From Alsobacter sp040380755 (GTDB taxonomy: Bacteria; Pseudomonadota; Alphaproteobacteria; Rhizobiales; Beijerinckiaceae): a stretch of 22,789 bases of DNA. A model generated the notes under the pieces. The model made no database searches, had not been told where the DNA came from, and saw only the letters and a program-made list of their open reading frames with translations. The translations under genes were made by a program, and so were the position numbers. Positions 7,563-15,598 of the stretch are shown one piece after another (the first letter of the stretch is position 1; every line of letters begins with the position of its first letter). The DNA lies in NCBI GenBank assembly GCA_040380755.1, contig JBEIIL010000058.1:1-22789 (forward strand), in the 5' to 3' direction.

Positions 7563-9434
7563 ATGACGATCCAGGCCCCCGCTTCCTCTCCGTCCGCCCC
7601 CGTGGCGGCCGCTCCGGCGCCGCTGGCGCCAGGCGACCGGATCGATGCGCGTGTCGTTGGGCCGGGGGCTGACGGGCTGGTGCGGCTGGCGACGGCGGCC
7701 GGGCTGATCGACGCCGACCTGCCGGCGGATCTGCTGTCCGGCAGTCGTGCGAGCTTCATCGTGAAAAGCGTCGGCGCAAGGCTGACCCTGTCGCTGATTG
7801 CGGCAGCAGCGCCGGGTTCGGCCTCGGCGGCCGGATTTGCGGCAGATTCGCAGGCGTCCCTTCAAGACAGCGCCCGGTTGGCCATGCTGCAGGCCGTGCG
7901 TCAGGCAGCTCTGGCCGGCCAGGACGGCCCAGCGCCGCTGCTGGCTCTGCTGGCACGCCTTACACCTTCCACGGCTCTGCCGGTACCGCTGCGCGATGCT
8001 GCGGCTGCGTTGACCGCGTATGGCCTGTCGGCAGAACAGGTCGCGGATCCAGAAGCGCTGGCATCGGCAGTTGCCCGCTCGGGCCTGTTTGGGGAAGCGC
8101 GAGCGGCGGCAGGACGACCGGGCATCCCGGACTTCAAGTCGGCCCTGGCCACGGTTCTCGTTGCGGCCAGCGTCTGGAAGCCAGCCGCAGATGGGCCTGC
8201 CAACGCCGATTCCTCGCTTCCGACCGCGGCCGGTCCGGGGGTGCCCACGACCGCCAAGGCGGCAGGCCAAGACGTGCCGCTCGAGGCCGCAGGCGACGCC
8301 AAGCTGGCTGTCCCGGCGTCCGTCAAACCGGCGGACGCACGTCCGGGGCAGGCTGACGAGACCGGGGGAACCGTCGCGCGGCCGGCCACGGCACGCGGGG
8401 GAACTGGTGCCGTACCGCCCCAGTTTGCCTCTCTTCCAGCCAACAAAGTGACGACAACGGCCGCAGACGGCATCAATGCAAGCCCGGCGGCAAGACCGGC
8501 AGCGCAATTGACGGGCGCTCCGACGCCGTCCGGTACGACAGCGCCACAACAGGCACACGAGACCGCCGCAACCGTGCTGGAACGGACGGCGCTTCCCAAG
8601 ACCGCGCCCGACGATCCCGCATCAGCAGGCCGTGCCGTCGACAGGCCGGCCCCGAACCAAGACCCGGCAAGGCCGATCCAAGACGGACAGGCGTCGCCGA
8701 AGGCACCGTCCGATGCGCCGCGCCCGGGGGCAGCACTGGCGCTGCTGGCGCAACTGCTTGGGCATGATGCCGCCGACGCTCCGGCATCTTCGGCTACCCC
8801 TACTCCACAGGCAGCCGGCCGTTCGCCGTCGCCCCAGGCAGACAGGGCGCCAACGCCGTCCCCGCCGGTGCCCGACAGGGCTGCCGACCTGCCGCCGGAC
8901 ATGCCGGCCGGCGTGCTCCGGGCGACGGTAATCGAGCGGACCGAAGCGGTGCTCGACCGCATTGTGCTGGCGCAGCTGGCGTCGCTGCCGGCCGAGGCCA
9001 CCGGGCAACCGACGGTGGCAGGTCAGCAGGGTGCGCCAAATGCCAGTCAGAACGGGCCGACGCAGAGCTGGGTGATGGACCTGCCGCTGCGCTTGCCCGG
9101 CGAAACGGCTGCCGCGCAGCTCCGGGTCAGCCGCGATGGCGGCCGCGGCGCCGAGGGCGTCGACGCGCCGAAGGGCTGGACGGTGGAGTTTGCTCTCGAC
9201 ACGACCGCCACCGGCCCGGTGCATGCGCGGCTGCGGCTCGGCGGCCCCGTGCTGGGCGTGACGCTGTGGGCGGAGCGGCCGGCGACGCTGGCCGCGCTGC
9301 AGAATGGCGCGCCGGACCTGCGCCGGGCACTCGACGAGGCGGCATTCTCGGTGGAGACGATCAGCGTTCTCGCCGGCGCGCCCCGGCAGCCCCGCCCGGC
9401 AAGACCCGGCTCGCTGGTGGATGCGCGGTCATGA
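7563..9434 (+). CDS. FliK-like flagellar hook-length control protein
   Basis: Encodes about 623 residues from ATG 7563. A GTG at 7545 in the same frame is possible, but the strong AAGGAGG at 7536-7542 lies only 2 bases from it and 20 from the ATG, so the start is uncertain. The N-terminal about 190 residues form a small compact region containing DRIDARVVGPGADG and a helical part. A long Ala/Pro/Thr-rich low-complexity linker follows (about 195-450). The C-terminal about 130 residues (WVMDLPLRLPGE, then HARLRLGGPVLGVTLWAE) resemble the FliK Flg_hook C-terminal domain, the part that contacts FlhB and switches export specificity. Disordered linker plus folded C-terminus is typical of FliK rulers. 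Its stop overlaps the FlhB-like gene (ATGA), which supports the call. No other flagellar gene is in the window. Confidence 0.7.
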   Translation: MTIQAPASSPSAPVAAAPAPLAPGDRIDARVVGPGADGLVRLATAAGLIDADLPADLLSGSRASFIVKSVGARLTLSLIAAAAPGSASAAGFAADSQASLQDSARLAMLQAVRQAALAGQDGPAPLLALLARLTPSTALPVPLRDAAAALTAYGLSAEQVADPEALASAVARSGLFGEARAAAGRPGIPDFKSALATVLVAASVWKPAADGPANADSSLPTAAGPGVPTTAKAAGQDVPLEAAGDAKLAVPASVKPADARPGQADETGGTVARPATARGGTGAVPPQFASLPANKVTTTAADGINASPAARPAAQLTGAPTPSGTTAPQQAHETAATVLERTALPKTAPDDPASAGRAVDRPAPNQDPARPIQDGQASPKAPSDAPRPGAALALLAQLLGHDAADAPASSATPTPQAAGRSPSPQADRAPTPSPPVPDRAADLPPDMPAGVLRATVIERTEAVLDRIVLAQLASLPAEATGQPTVAGQQGAPNASQNGPTQSWVMDLPLRLPGETAAAQLRVSRDGGRGAEGVDAPKGWTVEFALDTTATGPVHARLRLGGPVLGVTLWAERPATLAALQNGAPDLRRALDEAAFSVETISVLAGAPRQPRPARPGSLVDARS

Positions 9435-9697
9435 CGCGCCCGGCGACGCCCCGGATTGCGGTTGCGCTCGACTACGACCGCAAGGGCGCGCCGCGTGTCA
9501 CCGCCAAGGGACGCGGCGCGGTGGCCGAACGCATCGTCGAGAAGGCGCGGGCGCATGACGTGCCGCTGCGGGAGGATCCGCTGCTGGCCGAGGCGCTGTC
9601 GCAGGTGCCGCTCGATGACGAGATCCCGGAGGATCTCTACCGCGCCGTCGCCCAGGTAATCGGCTTCATTCTCCACGCCACCCGTCAGACGCGCTGA
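9431..9697 (+). CDS. Stand-alone FlhB/EscU C-terminal domain protein (FlhX-like)
   Basis: Encodes 88 residues with the cytoplasmic FlhB-family export-switch fold and no membrane segment. It reads IAVALDYDRKGAPRVTAKGRG at about 9-29, then the VPLREDPLLAEAL motif (about 45-56) and IPEDLYRAVAQVIGF (about 65-79), all matching FlhB after its autocleavage point. The NPTH autocleavage motif of full-length FlhB is absent; the protein begins close to where the cleaved C-terminal fragment of FlhB would start. Similar free-standing proteins (FlhX in epsilonproteobacteria, EscU/YscU/HrcU-family annotations in Hyphomicrobiales) are known, and FlhX can partly substitute for the FlhB C-terminal piece. It is coupled to the FliK-like gene by an ATGA overlap. 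Its last 32 bases overlap the convergent acetyltransferase gene. Confidence 0.85.
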   Translation: MTRPATPRIAVALDYDRKGAPRVTAKGRGAVAERIVEKARAHDVPLREDPLLAEALSQVPLDDEIPEDLYRAVAQVIGFILHATRQTR

Positions 9698-10151
9698 TCG
9701 ATCCCGGCCGGCTCACATAGCTCCACGGACCGATCGGATTGCTGCCGCCAGGCGTCACGTGCCAGCCCCGTGCCCGGTAGAACGCCAGGGCCCCATGGTT
9801 GGCGGACTGGCACTTGAGCCAGGCGCGGGAGCCCAGCACCGTCATGGCATGGTCCAGCAGCACCGATCCGATTCCCTGCCGGTGCCAAACCGGATCGACC
9901 ATCAGCAGGTGGATGAAGCCGTCGGCCGGCATCACCGACACCAATCCGCAGATGCCGCCGGCACATTCCGCCACCGTGACATGCTCGCCAAGCGTGTCGG
10001 CGCGGAAATCCGCCAGCGAGAACATCTCGGGCGGGCACCAGTCGAAGGCATGGCGTCGCGCCTCGAGATAGATCCTGGAACAGTCGGCGATGTCGGACGG
10101 GGCGAAGGGGCGCAGTCGCGTCGACGGATCCGCCTGCACCCTGGCGCTCAC
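9666..10151 (-). CDS. GNAT family N-acetyltransferase
   Basis: Encodes 161 residues from GTG 10151. It opens with a Gcn5-type first strand (TRLRPFAPSDIADC), has the beta-4 strand GFIHLLMVDPVWH and the acetyl-CoA pyrophosphate loop RQGIGSVLLDHA at about 91-102, then CQSANHGALAFYRARGW, the usual motif B ending in FYxxxGW. GNAT enzymes move an acetyl group from acetyl-CoA to an amine; the substrate is unknown. The start codon shares bases with the TGA of the SRAP gene (GTGA), indicating translational coupling. A later GTG at 10139 is an alternative. Its 3' end overlaps the oppositely oriented FlhX-like gene by 32 bases. Confidence 0.85.
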   Translation of the reverse strand: MSARVQADPSTRLRPFAPSDIADCSRIYLEARRHAFDWCPPEMFSLADFRADTLGEHVTVAECAGGICGLVSVMPADGFIHLLMVDPVWHRQGIGSVLLDHAMTVLGSRAWLKCQSANHGALAFYRARGWHVTPGGSNPIGPWSYVSRPGSISASDGWRGE

Positions 10152-10843
10152 AGCAGCCGCCCCTGGCCATCGTCGGACGCCGTTCGCGCCGGGGCTCGGC
10201 GCAGGGGCGCCCGGTTCGGCTTCGGCAGTTGGGGCGTGCAGGGTTCGACCTGGAGAACGCCGTCCGGCGCGGCACGCACCAAGGCAAGGGCGGCGCGCGG
10301 GTCCTCCCCCGCACAGTCGAGCCAAGTCGCCATGTCGTGCGGAGCGAGAATCACCGGCATCCGCTCGTGGACCGCCGCGACGGTCCCGCTGGCTGTCGTC
10401 GTGATGATGGCCGCCGTGTCGATCTCACCGCCGTCGGGCGACGACCAGGTCTCCCACAGGCCGGCCAGCGCCATGGGCGCCCCGTCGCGGCGCGCAATCC
10501 GGAAGGGCTCGCGCAACCGTCCGGCGCGGCGCCATTCGTAGAAGGCATCGGCGGGAAAGATGCAGCGCCGCCGGCGCAGCGCCGTGCGGAAGGCCGGCTT
10601 GTCGGCCAGCGTCTCGCCCCGTGCGTTGAACAGCAGCGGAAACTCGCCCGGATCCTTCGCCCAGGACGGCACGAAGCCCCAGCGCATCAGGATGAAGCGG
10701 CGCGCCCCGCCCATCATGGTGACAACACCGACCGGCTCGGTCGGAGCGATGGCGGACCGCGGCGGAAAATCCGGCTCGTCGGCATAACCGAAGAGGGCGC
10801 GCACGGACTGCGGGGTCGAGGTCAGGGCAAAGCGACCGCACAT
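10148..10843 (-). CDS. SRAP (SOS response-associated peptidase, YedK/HMCES-like) abasic-site protein
   Basis: Encodes 231 residues starting MCGRF, so Cys2 is exposed after Met removal and can form the thiazolidine DNA-protein crosslink with abasic sites in single-stranded DNA, as shown for YedK and human HMCES. Other family residues are visible: RWGFVPSWA (54-62), Asn73 and Glu77 in NARGET, Glu103 in FYEW, and His159 in HERMPVIL. The start at ATG 10843 is fixed by the need for Cys at position 2; the open frame continues 12 codons upstream but those are not family sequence. It ends in a GTGA overlap with the acetyltransferase and follows CorA by 48 bases in a run of same-strand genes. Confidence 0.95.
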   Translation of the reverse strand: MCGRFALTSTPQSVRALFGYADEPDFPPRSAIAPTEPVGVVTMMGGARRFILMRWGFVPSWAKDPGEFPLLFNARGETLADKPAFRTALRRRRCIFPADAFYEWRRAGRLREPFRIARRDGAPMALAGLWETWSSPDGGEIDTAAIITTTASGTVAAVHERMPVILAPHDMATWLDCAGEDPRAALALVRAAPDGVLQVEPCTPQLPKPNRAPLRRAPARTASDDGQGRLL

Positions 10844-10891
10844 GGGCCTAGACTGGCGCGCCAGGGCCCAGTGCCGCAAGCGCTGCGGCGA

Positions 10892-11884
10892 TCACAACCA
10901 CTTTTTCCAGCGGAAGAACAGGTAAGGGAATATGGCGGCGCACAGCATCATCACGAGGGCCGACGGATAGCCCCACCAGGTGTCGAGTTCGGGCATGTTC
11001 TTGAAGTTCATGCCGTAGATCGACGCGATCAGCGTCGGCGGCATGAAGATCACCGCCATGACCGAAAACAGCTTGATGATGTTGTTTTGCTCGAGGTTGA
11101 CCAGCCCGAGCGTGGCATCGAGCAGGAACTGGATCTTCTGCGCCTGGAAGGTGGCGTGCTCCTCCAGCGACTGCAGGTCGCGCAGGGTCGAGCGAACCTC
11201 CTCGCGCAACTCCTTGGAAACACGCTCGGACCGATAGTTCGCAGACAGGAACAGCAGCACGCGCTCGACCGACACGAGGCTTTCGCGGATCTTCGAGATC
11301 AGGTCGCCATGGCGGCCCATGCTGCGCAGGATTTCCTGGTACTCGGCGTTGCGGCTGCCCGCATCGGTGCTGTTCTCGAACACACGGTGCGAGATCGCGT
11401 CGATCTTGGCTGCCGTGGCCTGCAGGATGTCGGCTGCGCGGTCGATCACCGTGTCGAACAGGCCGGCGAGCACCGACTCGGCATTGGGCCGGCAACCGCC
11501 CGGCTTGGCGAGACGGTTGGCGAAGATCTGGAAGGCCTTGGGCTCGACATAGCGGACGGAGACCAGCGTCTCATCCTTCATGATGAAGGTAATGCCGCTG
11601 GTGTCGGGGTCGACCTGGACGTTGTGGACGAACCGCGCCGTCATGTAGCGCGCGCCGTCCTCCTGATAGAGCAACTCCGAGGGCTCGATGTCGCTCATCT
11701 CCTCCCGGGTCGGGATGGAAATCCCGAGATGCGCCTCGACGAAGATGTCCTCCTGGCGGGTCGGCTCGACGAGGTCGATCCAGATCGTGCCCGCCGGGAT
11801 CGCCTCGCCGGGGGGCAGGATATGGCGCTCGAAGCCACTGACGCCGGGGCCCGAGGCCTCGCAGAAACGATGGACGATGATCAT
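10892..11884 (-). CDS. corA: CorA family magnesium/cobalt transporter
   Basis: Encodes 330 residues from ATG 11884; a TTG at 11899 would add five. A large cytoplasmic N-terminal alpha/beta and coiled-coil helical domain (about 1-265) is followed by two C-terminal transmembrane helices. The first (about 272-292, VMAVIFMPPTLIASIYGMN) ends in the signature GMN at 291-293, here GMNFKNMPEL. The second is about 306-324, ending in a basic tail. CorA forms a pentameric inner-membrane channel for Mg2+ gated by Mg2+ bound between cytoplasmic domains. It lies between the HSDL2-like SDR (49-base gap) and SRAP (48-base gap) on the same strand, so it may belong to the same transcript. No riboswitch-like leader is evident in the short gap. 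Confidence 0.93.
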   Translation of the reverse strand: MIIVHRFCEASGPGVSGFERHILPPGEAIPAGTIWIDLVEPTRQEDIFVEAHLGISIPTREEMSDIEPSELLYQEDGARYMTARFVHNVQVDPDTSGITFIMKDETLVSVRYVEPKAFQIFANRLAKPGGCRPNAESVLAGLFDTVIDRAADILQATAAKIDAISHRVFENSTDAGSRNAEYQEILRSMGRHGDLISKIRESLVSVERVLLFLSANYRSERVSKELREEVRSTLRDLQSLEEHATFQAQKIQFLLDATLGLVNLEQNNIIKLFSVMAVIFMPPTLIASIYGMNFKNMPELDTWWGYPSALVMMLCAAIFPYLFFRWKKWL

Positions 11885-11933
11885 CGCGGCCCCCGGCAAC
11901 CCGGAGCGTCAAGACCATGCGGCAGTGCAGCGG

Positions 11934-12797
11934 TCAAGCCTTGAGCGCGCCGAGGTCGGCGGGTGGAAGGCTGTCGTCGGGCACGAAGAAATCGACGAAC
12001 AGGCGTTGCGACGGGTCAACCCGGTAGCGGTCGAAATCGGTCACGCCTTCCGATGCCAGGAAGGTGTCGTCGATGAGGAACTGGCCGGAGAACTGCCGAG
12101 CCGGCTTGTTGAACACCAGATAGGCGGCATCGGCGACGATCTCGGGCGTCCGGCTGGCCTTGATCAAGGCCTCGCCGCCGAGCAGGTTCCTGACCGCCGC
12201 GGTGGCGATGGTGGTGCGGGGCCATAGCGCGTTGACGGCGATGCCGTGCTGCCGGAGTTCGCCGGCAAGGCCGAGCACCACGAGGCTCATGCCGTATTTG
12301 GCCATCGAATAGGCGACGTGGGGGGCGAACCACTTCTCCTTCATGTCGAGCGGCGGCGACAGCGTGAGAATGTGCGGGTTGGCTGCTTTCGCGAGGTGCG
12401 GGATTGCGTATTTCGACACCATCCAGGTGCCGCGCGTGTTGATCTGGTGCATCAGGTCGAAGCGCTTGACGTCAGTCTGGGTCGTCGGGGTCAGCTGGAT
12501 CGCCGACGCATTGTTGACCAGGATGTCGAGGCCGCCGAACGTCTCGACCGTCTTCGCCATGGCGGCACGCACCCCCTCCTCCTCGCGGACATCGACGACC
12601 AGTGGCAGGGCGCGACCGCCGGCGGCCTCGATCGCTTCGGCAGCGCTGTAGATGGTGCCTTCCAGCCGGGGATGGGGCTCGGTGGTCTTGGCGGCGACAA
12701 CCACATTGGCGCCGTCGCGGGCCGCCTTGAGCGCGATGGCGAGCCCGATGCCGCGCGAGGCCCCGGTGATGAACAGTGTTTTTCCGGAAAGGGACAT
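11934..12797 (-). CDS. HSDL2-like short-chain dehydrogenase/reductase
   Basis: Encodes 287 residues from ATG 12797, preceded by AGGAG. It is a classical SDR: the cofactor loop TGASRGIG at 11-18, NNAS at 95-98, and the catalytic Ser147, Tyr163 and Lys167 (YSMAK). The sequence closely follows the SDR domain of hydroxysteroid dehydrogenase-like protein 2: FITGASRGIGLAIALKAA, AAKTTEPHPRLEGTIYSAAE and GIAVNALWPRTTIATAAV are near-diagnostic. The SCP2 domain found at the C-terminus of animal HSDL2 is absent. The physiological substrate of bacterial HSDL2-type SDRs is not established; lipid or hydroxyacyl substrates fit the neighbouring acyl-CoA dehydrogenase. It starts 12 bases after the stop of the other SDR. 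Confidence 0.9.
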   Translation of the reverse strand: MSLSGKTLFITGASRGIGLAIALKAARDGANVVVAAKTTEPHPRLEGTIYSAAEAIEAAGGRALPLVVDVREEEGVRAAMAKTVETFGGLDILVNNASAIQLTPTTQTDVKRFDLMHQINTRGTWMVSKYAIPHLAKAANPHILTLSPPLDMKEKWFAPHVAYSMAKYGMSLVVLGLAGELRQHGIAVNALWPRTTIATAAVRNLLGGEALIKASRTPEIVADAAYLVFNKPARQFSGQFLIDDTFLASEGVTDFDRYRVDPSQRLFVDFFVPDDSLPPADLGALKA

Positions 12798-12809
12798 GGC
12801 GGTCTCCTG

Positions 12810-13682
12810 TCAGCGTGGCGGGGTGTCGGGCATGGCGTAGCGCGCCGGTTGCGTGCCGTCGGCGTCGGCAAAGCCGTATTCGGCGGCCAGGTCGGCGACG
12901 TGCAGGGAGGCCCCGTTGCGCCGTACCACGGCCGGATCGGCCGCCAGCGCCGCCACGGCCCGGCCGGCATAGAGCGGCGTCTCGGTGGTGTCGGCCGCCT
13001 GGCCGGCATCGATCACCCGTTCGGTGCGGACGAAACCGGGAGTCAGATGGACGGCCGCCAGTCCGTGGGGACCGAGGTCGTGCGACAGCGCAAGGACGGC
13101 GCGCAGCTGCGCGGACTTGCCGAGGTCATACCAGGGATCGCCCAGATAGGCGCCGCCCGCGTCAAAGCCGACTGCCAGCACGAGGCCGCGGCCCGCGGGC
13201 AGCATCAGCGGGACGAAGGCCCTCGCGGTAGCGAGGAGCGCGCCGGCGCCGGTGGCGATGGCGGTCTCGTAGCCGGCCAGTCCGCGGGCATGGATCGGGG
13301 TTCCCCAGGCCGAGCCATCGGCATGGCGCTGCCCGTCGAACCCCTCATTGCCGCCCCAGACGGCGCAAGCGACGAGATCGGGCGGGCCGAAGCGGCGCAT
13401 CACCCAGGCCGAATACTCGTACAGCGCCCGCGCATCGGTATGGTCGCAAACGTAAGGGTAGCCGCGCCCGCCGGCGGCCTCGACGGCCTCGGCCGTATCC
13501 TCGATGGTCTCCTTGCGGCCCTCGGTGCGGTAACCGAAGCGGGTCGAGCGTCCCGAGCACACCACGGTGGCGCCGGCCTCGGCGAGGCCGAGCGCGATGC
13601 CGCGCCCCAGGCCGCGCGCCGCGCCAGCAACGAGGCAGACGCGCCCCACCAGCGGGCCGGACGGGCCCGGAGCTCCATTCAC
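12810..13682 (-). CDS. SDR family protein with non-canonical active site
   Basis: Encodes 290 residues from GTG 13682, which overlaps the acyl-CoA dehydrogenase stop (GTGA). The Rossmann cofactor loop GAARGLG (20-26) and Tyr185/Lys189 (YDLGK) are present, as is LTPGFVRTER after the active site. Two usual catalytic positions differ: the Ser 13 residues before Tyr is Gly172 (AVGFDAGG), and the NNAG motif is replaced by ACAVWGGN. The VWGG string and the GRSTR cofactor-binding region resemble DHRS1-type SDRs, where VWGG is usual but Ser is normally kept. It may be a weak or specialised oxidoreductase, or non-catalytic. The context suggests a role in acyl or lipid oxidation together with the neighbouring dehydrogenases. 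Confidence 0.82.
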   Translation of the reverse strand: MNGAPGPSGPLVGRVCLVAGAARGLGRGIALGLAEAGATVVCSGRSTRFGYRTEGRKETIEDTAEAVEAAGGRGYPYVCDHTDARALYEYSAWVMRRFGPPDLVACAVWGGNEGFDGQRHADGSAWGTPIHARGLAGYETAIATGAGALLATARAFVPLMLPAGRGLVLAVGFDAGGAYLGDPWYDLGKSAQLRAVLALSHDLGPHGLAAVHLTPGFVRTERVIDAGQAADTTETPLYAGRAVAALAADPAVVRRNGASLHVADLAAEYGFADADGTQPARYAMPDTPPR

Positions 13683-15481
13683 GCGGCAAAGACCAGGGCG
13701 CCGTCCTCGACCGATCCGGCGCCCTCGACGATCGCCCGCTCCAGCGCCGGCGCCTCGGTGGCAAGATGTTCGGCAAAGAAGCGAGCCGTCACGACCCGGG
13801 CGGCGTGGCTGCGGTCGCCGGTCTCCGGCGCCTCGTCGAGCGAGGCCTGGGCGGCGAGCGCCTTCTCGGCGAGCGCCGTGCCACCCTGGGCGAGCCCGAA
13901 CAGGCGCAGATACGGCGTGGCGCCGGCGAGCGCCTCGGCGGCGCGGCCCTCCTTCAGCGCCAGCAGCATCCAGGCAGTGGCGCGCTCGAGGCTGTCGACG
14001 GCGTCGTGCAGCCGCGAGGCGGCGTGGCCGAAGCTCGGCGCATTGGTACGCGACACCGCCGCCACCGTCTCGCGCATCCGGCCGATGGCGGCCGCCACCG
14101 TCACGCCGCCCGATAGCGGCAGCTTGCGGGTGACGAGGTCGATGGCCTGGATGCCGTTGGTGCCCTCGTAGATGGCGGCGATGCGGGCATCGCGCAGGTG
14201 CTGGGCAGCGCCCGTCTCCTCGACATAGCCCATGCCGCCATGGATCTGGATTCCGGTGGAGGCCACCTCGATGCCGATGTCGGTCGAATAGGCCTTGGCC
14301 ACCGGAGTCAGCAGCGCCGCGCGCTCGGACCAGGTCTTGCGGGCGGCCGGATCGGTCTCGCGATGGGCGCGATCCAGTGCCTCGGCAGTGAGGTAGCAGA
14401 TGGCGCGGGCGGCGCGGGTCTGAGCGCGCATGGTCAGCAGCATGCGGCGGACGTCCGGGTGGCCGATGATCGGGCTCATGCCGGGGCCCGTCTCGTCGGC
14501 CGTGCGGCCCTGGCGACGTTCGCCGGCAAAGGCCAGTGCCTGCTGGTAGGCGCGCTCGGCGATGGCGACGCCCTGCAGCGCAACGTTGAGGCGCGCGTTG
14601 TTCATCATCGTGAACATGCAGGCCAGTCCGCGGTTCTCCTCGCCGATGAGATAGCCGACGGCGCCACCGGCATCGCCGTACACCATCGTGCAGGTCGGCG
14701 AGGCGTGGATCCCGAGCTTGTGCTCGATGGAGTGGCAGCGGACGTCGTTGCGCGCACCCAGCGTGCCGTCGGCGTCGACCATGACCTTCGGAACCAGGAA
14801 CAGCGAGATGCCGCGGGTGCCCGGCGGCGCATCGGGCAGGCGCGCCAGCACCAGGTGGATGATGTTGTCGGTGAGGTCGTGCTCGCCATAGGTGATGTAG
14901 ATCTTCTGGCCGAAGATCCTGTAGGTGCCGTCGCCGGCCGGTTCGGCCCGGGCGCGCAACGCGCTCAGATCCGACCCCGCCTGCGGCTCGGTGAGGTTCA
15001 TGGTGCCCATCCACTCGCCGGAGACGAGCTTGGGCAGATACAGGCGCTTCAGCTCGGCCGAGCCATGGGCGGTGAGCGCCTCGACTGCTCCGACCGTCAG
15101 CAGCGGGCCCAGCGCGAAGGCGAAGGAGGCGGAGTTCCACATCTCCGTGCAGGCAGCCTGCAGCAGATGCGGCAGGCCTTGTCCGCCGAAGTCGGGCGAG
15201 GCGACGAGGCCGTTCCAGCCGCCCTGCGCCCACGACACATAGGCGTCACGCCAGCCCGGCGGCGTGGTGACGACACCGTCCTTGATCTGCGACCCGACCT
15301 TGTCGCCAATCTTGTTGAGCGGGGCGATGACCGTGTCGGCGAACTTCGCCGCCTCGTCGAGGATCGCCGCCGCCATGTCGCCGTCGAGGTCGGGAGCGAG
15401 GCCGTCGGCGATCAGCCGGTCGAGGCCGGCCACCTGCCGGAGGGTGAACAGCATGTCGTCCACGGGGGCGCGGTAGCTCAT
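13679..15481 (-). CDS. Acyl-CoA dehydrogenase (DmdC/AidB-like long form)
   Basis: Encodes 600 residues from ATG 15481 with GGGAGAGAG upstream. It is the roughly 600-residue ACAD type used for 3-methylmercaptopropionyl-CoA dehydrogenase (DmdC) and many uncharacterised acyl-CoA dehydrogenases. Visible are the FAD-contact region MNLTEPQAGSDLSALR (161-176), IYITYGEHDLTDNI (194-207), QIHGGMGYVEETG (412-424), and the catalytic base Glu439 in IYEGTNGIQAIDL. A C-terminal extra domain (about 470-600) is the DmdC-type C-terminal region. The enzyme would remove hydrogens at C2-C3 of an acyl-CoA and pass electrons to electron-transfer flavoprotein. The DMSP-related substrate cannot be assumed, since no dmdA, dmdB or dmdD is present. 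First gene of the leftward group, divergent from the Sua5 gene. Confidence 0.92.
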   Translation of the reverse strand: MSYRAPVDDMLFTLRQVAGLDRLIADGLAPDLDGDMAAAILDEAAKFADTVIAPLNKIGDKVGSQIKDGVVTTPPGWRDAYVSWAQGGWNGLVASPDFGGQGLPHLLQAACTEMWNSASFAFALGPLLTVGAVEALTAHGSAELKRLYLPKLVSGEWMGTMNLTEPQAGSDLSALRARAEPAGDGTYRIFGQKIYITYGEHDLTDNIIHLVLARLPDAPPGTRGISLFLVPKVMVDADGTLGARNDVRCHSIEHKLGIHASPTCTMVYGDAGGAVGYLIGEENRGLACMFTMMNNARLNVALQGVAIAERAYQQALAFAGERRQGRTADETGPGMSPIIGHPDVRRMLLTMRAQTRAARAICYLTAEALDRAHRETDPAARKTWSERAALLTPVAKAYSTDIGIEVASTGIQIHGGMGYVEETGAAQHLRDARIAAIYEGTNGIQAIDLVTRKLPLSGGVTVAAAIGRMRETVAAVSRTNAPSFGHAASRLHDAVDSLERATAWMLLALKEGRAAEALAGATPYLRLFGLAQGGTALAEKALAAQASLDEAPETGDRSHAARVVTARFFAEHLATEAPALERAIVEGAGSVEDGALVFAA

Positions 15482-15598
15482 CGGTCTCTCTCCCTCGATG
15501 CGCGTCCAGCGCGCTCTTCCGGCCAGCATAACCTGCGTGCTAAGCCGGCCGCACGGCAAAAGGACGCAACCGGCGCCGGCAAGTCAAGTCGTTCAGGT

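Noticed and set aside
12246..14171. A 641-codon plus-strand open frame opposite the SDR and acyl-CoA dehydrogenase genes; similar long frames at 10229-11944 and at 14198 up to the Sua5 start.
   Set aside because: Low-complexity Arg/Ala/Gly translations antisense to well-supported genes. These are typical spurious frames at high GC.
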